5,403 bases of DNA from DATFML01 sp964571225 (GCA_964571225.1 CAZNBB010000191.1:1-5403); one strand, 5' to 3'; shown: positions 1-5,403, counted from the stretch's first letter. Notes: generated from the letters alone by a model not told the origin. Made by a program: numbers and translations.

Positions 1-657
1 TACGCCGAACTGTGGGTTTTGAACGCTGGGGTGTATGTCAAGTACGCCACGTCGTCGTCGGTGACGGTCACCGACCCTGGGTGGACGGGCCAGTTCACCT
101 CGGCGGAGGCGACGGTTGGTGATCAGGCGTTCCTCGGTGCGACATCGGCCCGTTTCGAGTGGGATCAACCCCTTGCGTATGTGAGGGTGGATGTCGTCGA
201 CAGCCAAGGTGGGGTCATTGGTTCGTGCAGTACGGCTGGCTCGCTTGACTGCTCTGCTGCCCTCGCGCTAGGACCGGACGAGTCGGAGATGGTCCATGCG
301 GAGGCACGGGCGGGCCTGCCTGACGGTGGTTTTGTGACCGTCGCGACGTCTGCCGCCGTTGAGCTCACGGGCATGGACTCCAACGCGTATGCCGCATTCC
401 TCCTGACTGCTCCGGAGGCTTCCCTTCTGCCGCTGGTGGGAGAGGTGCGTACCGCGCAGGCACTCGCAATACGACCCGCGGTGCAGTCGGAGACCTTCTG
501 CTTCTCGCTGGGTGAACGCTATCCCAGCCACGCGATGTTCGATTCCACAGTGCCTGACGCGACGTTACTGTGCGTGGCCGGCACGCAACTCGTGCTGGCG
601 GCCTTGATTACCTGGGTGGGAGTCGATACCGCGCTCGACATCATGTCCGACGCTGCC
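1..657 (+). repeat. Perfect 657-bp direct repeat, upstream copy (pre-toxin module)
   Basis: Read base by base, this segment is identical to 1915-2571 (offset 1914), third codon positions included. Identity stops abruptly after the shared codons for Ser-Asp-Ala-Ala, exactly where the toxin tips diverge. The left limit is unknown because the window begins inside the repeat. Confidence 0.97.
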
Positions 658-1149
658 ACCGCCGATGAGGGGCCCGTTGCCGACCCCGAACCCCAACCGG
701 ACCCGATCCCTATCCCGCCGCCGGAGGAGGATGACCAGCAGTGTGGTGTTGGCGACAGTAACCCCTGTGGTCTTCCTGTGTTCATGCCTGGGGGTGATAC
801 TCCACAAACGACTCAGCACATCGTGGATGCACTCGCCTCCAATCCTTCGTGGGCGCTGCTGACCAGATCGGTCAATCCGAGTTCGACAACGGTGCGTGCT
901 TGGTACAACGGGGACCCTCGCTGTGCTGGATCGACTGGAGATGGTCTTTCCTGCGACGAATACCCGTTCTACACCTCTTTGCAGGGTGGTCCCGGCGCCT
1001 CTTTGCGCCTCGTGCCCTATTGGGAACAGAACAGTCAAGGCGGCTCCCTGGGGACCTTCTACAACGCATGTGGAATTGCGGTCGGTGACGACTATCTGGT
1101 GATGCCGATGCTAAATCAGCCGACGACAACCTACGTTTGTTCGCCATGA
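1..1149 (+). CDS. Polymorphic toxin, C-terminal part (5' end outside window), with NucA/NucB-like DNase tip
   Basis: The frame is open from the first base, so the start lies upstream. Codons 1-219 are a conserved pre-toxin region: beta-rich, Ig-like in feel, with a hydrophobic stretch at about codons 196-209. This part is repeated exactly in the next toxin gene. A Pro/Asp/Glu linker follows (685-735), then the variable tip. The tip carries C-D-E-Y-P-F at codons 318-323 and E-Q-N-S-Q-G-G at 342-348, followed by F-Y. This order matches the NucA/NucB DNase family (sporulation nuclease NucB and toxin tips), where the Asp/Glu of CDEYPF and a downstream Glu belong to the metal-dependent active site. 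The tip has six cysteines, an even number that suits a secreted disulfide-bonded enzyme. The predicted role is degrading DNA of competing cells. The following SUKH gene supports the toxin reading. The family call is by motif recall; the delivery system is outside the window. Confidence 0.8.
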   Translation, partial: YAELWVLNAGVYVKYATSSSVTVTDPGWTGQFTSAEATVGDQAFLGATSARFEWDQPLAYVRVDVVDSQGGVIGSCSTAGSLDCSAALALGPDESEMVHAEARAGLPDGGFVTVATSAAVELTGMDSNAYAAFLLTAPEASLLPLVGEVRTAQALAIRPAVQSETFCFSLGERYPSHAMFDSTVPDATLLCVAGTQLVLAALITWVGVDTALDIMSDAATADEGPVADPEPQPDPIPIPPPEEDDQQCGVGDSNPCGLPVFMPGGDTPQTTQHIVDALASNPSWALLTRSVNPSSTTVRAWYNGDPRCAGSTGDGLSCDEYPFYTSLQGGPGASLRLVPYWEQNSQGGSLGTFYNACGIAVGDDYLVMPMLNQPTTTYVCSP

Positions 1150-1156
1150 GAGGGGG
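1150..1156 (+). promoter_or_regulatory. Ribosome binding site that sets the start of the SUKH gene
   Basis: GAGGGGG lies 4 bases before ATG 1161. In-frame TTG 1137 and ATG 1146 overlap the toxin stop codon and have no comparable site, so 1161 is the preferred start. Confidence 0.6.
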
Positions 1157-1160
1157 TTCG

Positions 1161-1748
1161 ATGGATTCCTTGATCCGTCTTGAGGCGTTCCTGGCCCAAG
1201 CGGGTGCGGCCATAGTTCCGACGTTGAACCCTGGGATCGGTTCGGCCCAAGTGACGGAGGCGCTCGAGGAGTTGGACCTGAAGCCCACCCCCGAGATCGT
1301 TGCGTGGTACGGATGGCACGACGGGACGAGAGCGGGTGGTGTACCCCGCGAACTCGGTGAGATCGTGCCGGGCGGCGAGTTCTACGACCTCGCCCACGTG
1401 TGTGGACACTACAGGGAGACCCGGACGATAGCGCAGGAACTTGCGGCGCGGCCTGGGTGGCCATTCGGCGACGCGGACAATTGGTGGCCCTCCACCTGGC
1501 TTCCGTTTCTATGGTTGTTCGGGAAGGGCTTTCTTGCGGCGGACCTCGCGGGTGGTGACAAGGCGGTCTCGCCGATTCATGTCGTGTGGTTCGACAACGA
1601 CCCCGAACTACGAGCCAGGGTAGCCTGGCCGAGCATCGCGGCCTTCGTTGAGACGATGGTCCAGCGGTTTGAATCCGGCGAGTACTGGGTCGACGACGCG
1701 GGTATCGTGCGAGGCGACAACGTCGACTTTCCGAGCGCTTCACGCTGA
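1161..1748 (+). CDS. SMI1/KNR4 (SUKH) family protein, probable immunity to the upstream DNase toxin
   Basis: A 195-residue protein with no signal peptide or membrane segment, so it is expected in the cytoplasm. Features typical of the SMI1/KNR4 (SUKH) superfamily appear in order: an N-terminal helix; a segment ending in W-Y-G-W-H-D-G (residues 49-55); a W-L-P-F-L stretch followed by a D-L turn (113-129); P-I-H-V-V-W-F-D (138-145); and a final S-I-A-A-F-V-E-T-M helix (158-166). SUKH proteins are common immunity proteins that bind and block nuclease toxin tips. The gene starts 11 bases after the toxin stop and is probably co-transcribed and translationally coupled. The family call is fairly secure. 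The pairing with the NucA/NucB tip is inferred from adjacency. Confidence 0.82.
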   Translation: MDSLIRLEAFLAQAGAAIVPTLNPGIGSAQVTEALEELDLKPTPEIVAWYGWHDGTRAGGVPRELGEIVPGGEFYDLAHVCGHYRETRTIAQELAARPGWPFGDADNWWPSTWLPFLWLFGKGFLAADLAGGDKAVSPIHVVWFDNDPELRARVAWPSIAAFVETMVQRFESGEYWVDDAGIVRGDNVDFPSASR

Positions 1749-1872
1749 GGGCGCGCAACCGCCACGCTTGCGGGCGCGTCGTGCAGAGCGCGCCACGGTA
1801 CCCAGTTTGTCTTGATGTACCCGGGTCTATCGACCTTGACTGTCGTAGAACTGGGGCTCTTCCCGGGCAAGG
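1749..1872 (+). other. Spacer between the SUKH gene and the second toxin cassette
   Basis: I see no gene here. A 7-bp inverted repeat (GGCGCGC 1750-1756, GCGCGCC 1788-1794, 31-base loop) follows the SUKH stop, but there is no T-tract, so a terminator role is weak. In the frame of the next toxin there are stops at 1837-1839 and 1846-1848. From 1849 the frame is open and reads N-W-G-S-S-R-A-R before ATG 1873. This may be leftover toxin coding sequence continuous with the repeat. No clear -35/-10 promoter is visible. Confidence 0.4.
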
Positions 1873-3183
1873 ATGCGCGCGTCGGCGCGCCCGACGATCT
1901 CGGCGCAGACCTCATACGCCGAACTGTGGGTTTTGAACGCTGGGGTGTATGTCAAGTACGCCACGTCGTCGTCGGTGACGGTCACCGACCCTGGGTGGAC
2001 GGGCCAGTTCACCTCGGCGGAGGCGACGGTTGGTGATCAGGCGTTCCTCGGTGCGACATCGGCCCGTTTCGAGTGGGATCAACCCCTTGCGTATGTGAGG
2101 GTGGATGTCGTCGACAGCCAAGGTGGGGTCATTGGTTCGTGCAGTACGGCTGGCTCGCTTGACTGCTCTGCTGCCCTCGCGCTAGGACCGGACGAGTCGG
2201 AGATGGTCCATGCGGAGGCACGGGCGGGCCTGCCTGACGGTGGTTTTGTGACCGTCGCGACGTCTGCCGCCGTTGAGCTCACGGGCATGGACTCCAACGC
2301 GTATGCCGCATTCCTCCTGACTGCTCCGGAGGCTTCCCTTCTGCCGCTGGTGGGAGAGGTGCGTACCGCGCAGGCACTCGCAATACGACCCGCGGTGCAG
2401 TCGGAGACCTTCTGCTTCTCGCTGGGTGAACGCTATCCCAGCCACGCGATGTTCGATTCCACAGTGCCTGACGCGACGTTACTGTGCGTGGCCGGCACGC
2501 AACTCGTGCTGGCGGCCTTGATTACCTGGGTGGGAGTCGATACCGCGCTCGACATCATGTCCGACGCTGCCGACACCGACAACAATCTCGGCGCTCCCAG
2601 CCATGACCCTGAAGTGGGCGGGACCATCTTCAATGACCCGGACTGCCACTTCTATGACTTCAACGGCACCTGCCTCGAGCTTCCGGAGGTGAACCCGGCA
2701 GTAGGTTCTCACGTCGAATACGCGCCGATGCCGGACTACTGGGGAGGGCTGATCTGCCGCGCCGTGCACGTTGACTCGGTCACGGGTGAGACGAGGACCT
2801 ATGAGTTGCGGGGGGATGGGCTGCTGCACATCGTCGAAGATCACGTAGCGCTTCCGGAAGTGGATGATAGTGTCTGGGACTCCACCAGGTTCGCATTGCC
2901 AACTGATCGAGGGGTCCTCGATGATTTCCAGAACCTCACTTTGCCGGCGGACTACCTCCAGTTGATTCAGTTCTTATGCGATTCTCTCGCGACAAGCGAA
3001 CGGGTTGCATCGGGTTCTTCCCTCAAGAACCCCGCCAACACAGTGAACCTCTACTTCGATCCCGAGGGATTCGTGGGCAAGCAAGGCGGTTCTTCCTGGT
3101 CCACGCAGTACTTCACGGTCATCACCACGCCTCAGGGCCAGGTGTGGTCGGCGTATCCGGGGACTTCCGATTTCGGACCGTGA
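1873..3183 (+). CDS. Orphan toxin cassette: duplicated pre-toxin region with a BECR/EndoU-like RNase tip
   Basis: A 436-residue reading frame. Residues 15-233 repeat the pre-toxin region of the first toxin exactly; residues 234-436 are a new tip. The tip has G-L-L-H-I-V-E-D-H (His319 and His324), then W-D-S-T-R-F, and ends with F-T-V-I-T-T-P-Q-G-Q-V-W-S-A-Y-P-G (414-430). The order 'G-L-x-H-I ... H ... S-[KT]-x-F ... V-x-T-x-x-G-x-V-x-[TS]-A-Y-P' is the pattern of BECR-fold RNase toxins such as bacterial EndoU and some CdiA tips, so RNA cleavage with a catalytic His is likely. The exact family is unassigned. ATG 1873 is the first start after an in-frame stop at 1846, but its ribosome site is weak (GGG at 1865-1867). 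There is no signal peptide or delivery domain. The gene may be a silent reserve tip, expressed only after recombination into the full-length toxin. The stop is followed at once by the A1 gene region. Confidence 0.7.
   Translation: MRASARPTISAQTSYAELWVLNAGVYVKYATSSSVTVTDPGWTGQFTSAEATVGDQAFLGATSARFEWDQPLAYVRVDVVDSQGGVIGSCSTAGSLDCSAALALGPDESEMVHAEARAGLPDGGFVTVATSAAVELTGMDSNAYAAFLLTAPEASLLPLVGEVRTAQALAIRPAVQSETFCFSLGERYPSHAMFDSTVPDATLLCVAGTQLVLAALITWVGVDTALDIMSDAADTDNNLGAPSHDPEVGGTIFNDPDCHFYDFNGTCLELPEVNPAVGSHVEYAPMPDYWGGLICRAVHVDSVTGETRTYELRGDGLLHIVEDHVALPEVDDSVWDSTRFALPTDRGVLDDFQNLTLPADYLQLIQFLCDSLATSERVASGSSLKNPANTVNLYFDPEGFVGKQGGSSWSTQYFTVITTPQGQVWSAYPGTSDFGP
1915..2571 (+). repeat. Perfect 657-bp direct repeat, downstream copy (pre-toxin module)
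   Basis: This copy is identical to 1-657 with no mismatch or indel. It ends inside the coding frame, where sequence switches from the DNase linker to the EndoU-like tip. The sequence just left of 1915 cannot be compared because the upstream copy is cut by the window edge. Confidence 0.97.
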
Positions 3184-3195
3184 TTGGATAGGAAC

Positions 3196-3624
3196 GTGCC
3201 CAAGCGACTCGCGGTGTTCGGTTTGGAGCCAAGGACGGTTGAGTCGTACCCCACCGATGGGCGCGCTGCCTGCATGGTCAAGCCGCTGCCGTTCTACTGG
3301 CTTGGCGAGGTGCTGAGGGAATTCCCCGAGGCCGATCCCGACAGAGACACAGGTTCGCGAACGGGTATCCATTGGTCGAGGGAGTGGGATCTGGAGATGC
3401 ACGTCATGTTGGAGATGATCCAGAGACGGTATGTCGTGTTGTCGAGCGTGTCTGGTGACGGCTGGCAGGTGTTCGATGGGGATGACCGGGCGGTGTTGGC
3501 GCACGAGATGCTGGACCTGGTGGAGCGCGAGGATGTGCCCGAGAGGAGCCGGATCACGATGGCTGGTCGGTTGATCGAGCGGGCGGCTCGTGTTCCCGGT
3601 CGGGTGGCGTTCTATGGACGATAG
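3196..3624 (+). CDS. A1: unrecognised small protein, candidate immunity protein for the EndoU-like toxin
   Basis: A 142-residue cytoplasmic-looking protein whose family I do not recognise. Conserved blocks shared with A2 are V-P-K-R-L-A-V at the start, K-P-L-P-F-Y-W-L-G-E-V-L-R-E, and a C-terminal half with D-G-D-D-R-A-V-L-A-H-E-M-L-D-L and M-A-G-R-L-I-E-R-A. About residues 13-28 and 43-75 differ strongly between the copies. The gene lies directly behind the toxin tip, the usual immunity position, and 9 bases ahead of B1, so A1 and B1 form an operon. I chose GTG 3196. TTG 3184, just after the toxin stop, is an in-frame alternative adding four residues; the ribosome-site evidence does not separate them. 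The immunity role is inferred from position and from the pattern of divergence. Confidence 0.65.
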   Translation: MPKRLAVFGLEPRTVESYPTDGRAACMVKPLPFYWLGEVLREFPEADPDRDTGSRTGIHWSREWDLEMHVMLEMIQRRYVVLSSVSGDGWQVFDGDDRAVLAHEMLDLVEREDVPERSRITMAGRLIERAARVPGRVAFYGR

Positions 3625-3633
3625 GGGTGTGGC

Positions 3634-4095
3634 GTGTTTCGGGTGAAGATGGTCGGAGTTAGCGATGACCAGGATCTCGCGTTCATCAAGTACCTACCGT
3701 TGCCCTGGGCGGGGGAGTCTGCCGGAGCAGATGCGGCGCCACTGTTTCGGTGGCATGTCGGCGTCGAGGCGCCCCGTGAGTGGGTGTACCCGTACAAGGG
3801 GACTCGGCCCGACCCTGGCGGTGGGGGGGTCGTGGGGTTGGAGTCGCGCGTCAGCTTGGAGTGGTTCCCGCTGCAGGCCGACGGCACGTGTCTTGACTAC
3901 CCCTTGTTGAGTTCGATCACGTCCCTGGCGGTGACCTCGTTCGGTCAGGACCGGTTGCCGGGACTCATCAAAGAGATCGACGACATCATGCCGCACTTGG
4001 CTGACGGCGATGCGGCGTTCTTCGCGGCGGTGGCCTTCATGGCGGAAGAGGCGCTGCGCGTCGGTCGGGGCGCGGTGGTCTTCACGCCCCTCTAG
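3634..4095 (+). CDS. B1: unrecognised protein paired with A1
   Basis: A 153-residue soluble protein of unknown family. It starts at GTG 3634, with AGGGG (3623-3627) 6 bases upstream overlapping the A1 stop codon, so translation is probably coupled. It contains R-W-H-V-G-V-E-A-P-R-E-W-V-Y-P, a Gly/Pro-rich turn near residues 55-66, and a C-terminal helical half (L-I-K-E-I-D-D-I-M, then A-F-F-A-A-V-A-F-M-A-E-E-A-L). No catalytic motif, signal peptide or membrane helix is visible. It is about 90% identical to B2 (about 15 substitutions and one indel by eye). It could be a second immunity protein or a partner of A1; the sequence does not decide between these. Confidence 0.68.
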   Translation: MFRVKMVGVSDDQDLAFIKYLPLPWAGESAGADAAPLFRWHVGVEAPREWVYPYKGTRPDPGGGGVVGLESRVSLEWFPLQADGTCLDYPLLSSITSLAVTSFGQDRLPGLIKEIDDIMPHLADGDAAFFAAVAFMAEEALRVGRGAVVFTPL

Positions 4096-4138
4096 CGCGG
4101 GCGCGCACGGACGGCGCACCACCTGAGCGGGCGAGGTG

Positions 4139-4222
4139 CTTCACGGTCATCACCACGCCTCAGGGCCGGGTCTGGGCAGCGTATCGGGGACTTTGCCGAT
4201 CGGACCATGATTGGATGGGGTA
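4139..4222 (+). pseudogene. Relict 3' tail of a lost EndoU-like toxin tip
   Basis: The frame from 4140 translates to F-T-V-I-T-T-P-Q-G-R-V-W-A-A-Y, nearly the same as the intact toxin's C-terminus. One base is then missing: TATCGGGG here against TATCCGGGG in the intact gene. The frame therefore shifts and runs to a TAG at 4221-4223. Nothing upstream of 4139 resembles the toxin. Only the last ~25 codons came along with the duplicated A-B unit, or survived from a former toxin cassette. It cannot encode a functional toxin. Confidence 0.75.
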
Positions 4223-4651
4223 GTGCCCAAACGACTCGCGGTGCTCGGTTTGGAGCCGAGCGCATTTCAGGCGAACCAAGCCCGCGTGCGGACTGCGTGC
4301 GAAATCAAGCCGCTGCCGTTCTACTGGCTCGGGGAGGTACTGAGGGAGGTCTTCGAGTGCGATGTCGACAGGATCACGGGGTCGCGCTTCGACGTCGGCC
4401 GCTTGCCAGTCTTGGATCCGAGAATGCAGGCGATGCAAGAGCTGGTGCGGAGCCGGTATGTGCTGTTGTCAAACGTGCCGAGCGAACGCTGGCACGTGAT
4501 CGACGGGGACGACCGGGCGGTGTTGGCGCACGAAATGTTGGATCTGGCGGAGCGCGAGGACGTTCCCGAGGGGAGCCGGATCGCTATGGCGGGCCGGTTG
4601 ATCGAGCGGGCGTCTCGTGTGCCCGGCCGGGTCGTGTTTTCCGGGCTGTGA
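4223..4651 (+). CDS. A2: diverged paralogue of A1, candidate orphan immunity protein
   Basis: A 142-residue paralogue of A1. Counted by eye over the longer 146-residue frames, identity is about 63% and no gaps are needed. The N-terminal V-P-K-R-L-A-V, the K-P-L-P-F-Y-W-L-G-E-V-L-R-E block and most of the last 50 residues are kept. The two internal blocks (about residues 13-28 and 43-75) are almost fully replaced. The reading frame is intact although its adjacent toxin is only a relict, so it looks like an immunity gene kept after its toxin was lost. GTG 4223 is chosen, preceded by GGATGGGG; TTG 4211 is an in-frame alternative. The function is inferred from context only. Confidence 0.62.
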   Translation: MPKRLAVLGLEPSAFQANQARVRTACEIKPLPFYWLGEVLREVFECDVDRITGSRFDVGRLPVLDPRMQAMQELVRSRYVLLSNVPSERWHVIDGDDRAVLAHEMLDLAEREDVPEGSRIAMAGRLIERASRVPGRVVFSGL

Positions 4652-4660
4652 GCGAGTGGC

Positions 4661-5125
4661 GTGTTTCGGGTGAAGATGGTCGGCGTGGGGGATGACCGGG
4701 ACCTCGCGTTCATCAAGTACATGGCGTTGCCGTGGGCGGGGGAGTCTGCTGGGGCCGATGCGGCGCCACCGTTTCGGTGGCACGTCGGCGTCGAGGCGCC
4801 CCGTGAGTGGGTGTACCCGCGCAAGGCTGGGCAGTGGCCAGATCCGGGTGGCGCGGGCGTCGTGGGGTTGGAGTCTCGCATCAGCTTGGAGTGGTTCCTG
4901 CTGCAGGCCGACGGCACGTATCTTGACTACCCGCTGTTGAGTTCGATCACGTCCCTGGCCCTGACCTCGTTCGGCCAAGACCGTTTGCCGGGCCTCATAA
5001 AGGAGATCGACGACATCATGCTGCACTTGACCGACGGTGATGCTGCGTTCTTCGCAGCGGTGGCCTTCATGGCCGAAGAGGCATTGCGGGTCGGTCGGGG
5101 TGCAGTGGTCTTCACTCCGCTCTAG
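4661..5125 (+). CDS. B2: close paralogue of B1, unknown function
   Basis: A 154-residue protein about 90% identical to B1. Differences cluster near residues 54-60, where one residue is inserted (P-R-K-A-G-Q-W-P-D-P against P-Y-K-G-T-R-P-D-P). The final third is nearly unchanged. It starts at GTG 4661, 9 bases after the A2 stop, the same A-to-B spacing as in the first pair, so A2 and B2 are an operon. No recognised family, signal or membrane segment is seen. It stays intact with no toxin beside it, so it is probably under selection or recently copied. Confidence 0.66.
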   Translation: MFRVKMVGVGDDRDLAFIKYMALPWAGESAGADAAPPFRWHVGVEAPREWVYPRKAGQWPDPGGAGVVGLESRISLEWFLLQADGTYLDYPLLSSITSLALTSFGQDRLPGLIKEIDDIMLHLTDGDAAFFAAVAFMAEEALRVGRGAVVFTPL

Positions 5126-5178
5126 CGTGGGTGCGCATCGAGCACCAGGCACTCCGTCATGTCTGGCAGGCGCCTGAC

Positions 5179-5200
5179 CGCCGTGCCGTCGCACACGGCG
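5179..5200 (+). terminator. GC-rich hairpin, possible terminator of the A/B gene group
   Basis: A perfect 7-bp stem (CGCCGTG 5179-5185 with CACGGCG 5194-5200) and an 8-base loop lie 53 bases after the B2 stop. A separate 10-base palindrome, CAGGCGCCTG, sits at 5167-5176. There is no T-tract, so this is at best a terminator of the U-poor type proposed for actinobacteria. Confidence 0.3.
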
Positions 5201-5339
5201 CCACCTTACAACCGACAACCCGGCCCGTCCCCGACGTCCTCGAATTGGTGAAGGTCCGCACGAACAGCGGTTCTCAAAATCCACCCTTCATTACATGGGG
5301 CTCTGGAAGTCCGTTCCTCCCAACACGTTAGAAGCGAGC

Positions 5340-5403
5340 ATGGCCGCCAAGGCGACTAAGGTTGCGCCCTTCCGCAGAGATGTCCCCAGGTTGTGGTCGC
5401 ACT
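5340..5403 (+). CDS. Possible start of a gene running off the window (very uncertain)
   Basis: ATG 5340 opens a frame M-A-A-K-A-T-K-V-A-P-F-R-R-D-V-P-R-L-W-S-H that is still open at the window end. The basic, alanine-rich start looks plausible for a real gene, but only weak GA-rich sequence (GAAGCGAG) precedes it, and 21 codons are too few to assign a product. Confidence 0.2.
   Translation, partial: MAAKATKVAPFRRDVPRLWSH

Larger units (their letters stand above)
3111..4107 (+). repeat. Tandem duplication, copy 1: toxin tail + A1 + B1
   Basis: This ~1-kb unit matches 4139-5137. The left junction is sharp: 3111-3139 and 4139-4167 are identical for 29 bases, while the bases before them are unrelated. 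The right end fades just after the B stop codons, at GGGCGCGCA (4099-4107) versus GGGTGCGCA (5129-5137). Confidence 0.85.
4139..5137 (+). repeat. Tandem duplication, copy 2: toxin-tail relict + A2 + B2
   Basis: This is the second copy of the ~1-kb unit at 3111-4107, in the same orientation, with gene order and spacing kept. Divergence is uneven: the toxin tail and B are well conserved, the middle of A is not. The duplication is therefore older than the perfect 657-bp repeat, or under different selection. Confidence 0.85.
5126..5403 (+). other. Terminal 278 bases: no firmly supported gene
   Basis: Apart from the hairpin at 5179-5200 and a possible gene start at 5340, I see nothing convincing here. 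Frames in 5131-5331 have no family signature. On the minus strand, one frame from the window edge back to about 5298 is open and ends in a stop; it could equally be the 3' end of a convergent gene. Confidence 0.4.

Noticed and set aside
565..1038. 157-codon minus-strand frame inside the first toxin
   Set aside because: It is antisense to the NucA/NucB-like tip, shows no motif and has arginine-rich shadow composition.
1111..1758. 215-codon minus-strand frame opposite the SUKH gene
   Set aside because: Arg/Pro/Ser-rich shadow translation; the + strand frame has recognisable SMI1/KNR4 motifs and a good ribosome site.
1827..2012. Short minus-strand frame across the left edge of the repeat
   Set aside because: No family signature, no ribosome site that stands out, and the opposite strand is clearly coding from 1873.
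4207..4695. ATG-started + strand frame overlapping A2
   Set aside because: Its translation is Gly/Arg-rich low-complexity. The frame starting at 4223 matches A1 over its whole length, so that one is the real gene.
4469..5284. Long open frame (271 codons) on the minus strand
   Set aside because: It runs antisense to A2 and B2 and is Arg/His/Pro-rich with no family signature, as expected of a shadow frame in GC-rich DNA. The + strand genes have paralogues conserved at protein level.
5263..5320. Possible insertion-sequence end (GGTTCTCAAAATCC and GGGGCTCTGG)
   Set aside because: They faintly resemble transposon ends, but I found no matching inverted partner, target duplication or transposase in the window.
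1..5403. CRISPR array, tRNA or rRNA
   Set aside because: Repeats here are long coding duplications, not short spaced repeats; no tRNA-like or rRNA sequence was recognised.

Overview
The window is high-GC DNA with GTG starts and compact gene spacing, most like an actinobacterium. That assignment rests on composition and gene families only; there is no rRNA or other marker gene. It reads as the downstream end of a polymorphic-toxin locus: variable C-terminal toxin tips, each followed by candidate immunity genes, with reserve cassettes and older remnants behind them. All genes I can support are on the + strand.

Positions 1-1149 hold the 3' part of a large toxin gene that begins before the window. 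It has a conserved pre-toxin region, a proline-rich linker and a C-terminal domain that I read as a NucA/NucB-type DNase. An SMI1/KNR4 (SUKH) family gene at 1161-1748 follows 11 bases later and is its likely immunity gene. From 1915 the first 657 bases of the window recur without a single difference (1-657 = 1915-2571). There they are joined to a different C-terminal domain that ends at 3183. This second tip has the layout of a BECR-fold (EndoU-like) RNase toxin. The copy has no visible secretion or N-terminal module and looks like an orphan, or reserve, cassette.

Downstream are four small genes arranged as A1-B1-A2-B2 (3196-3624, 3634-4095, 4223-4651, 4661-5125). I do not recognise either family. 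The A-B unit is a tandem duplication of about 1 kb that also carried the last ~25 codons of a toxin: a decayed toxin tail lies at 4139-4222, just before A2. B1 and B2 are about 90% identical. A1 and A2 are only about 63% identical, and their differences are concentrated in two internal blocks. That is what one would expect if A is the specificity-determining immunity protein and B a less variable partner, but this is inference.

How the parts may work together: recombination between the perfect 657-bp repeats would delete the DNase tip and its SUKH gene. It would attach the EndoU-like tip to the full-length upstream toxin, with the A/B genes already in place behind it. The last ~280 bases (5126-5403) hold a GC-rich hairpin that may be a terminator, and a possible gene start that runs off the window.
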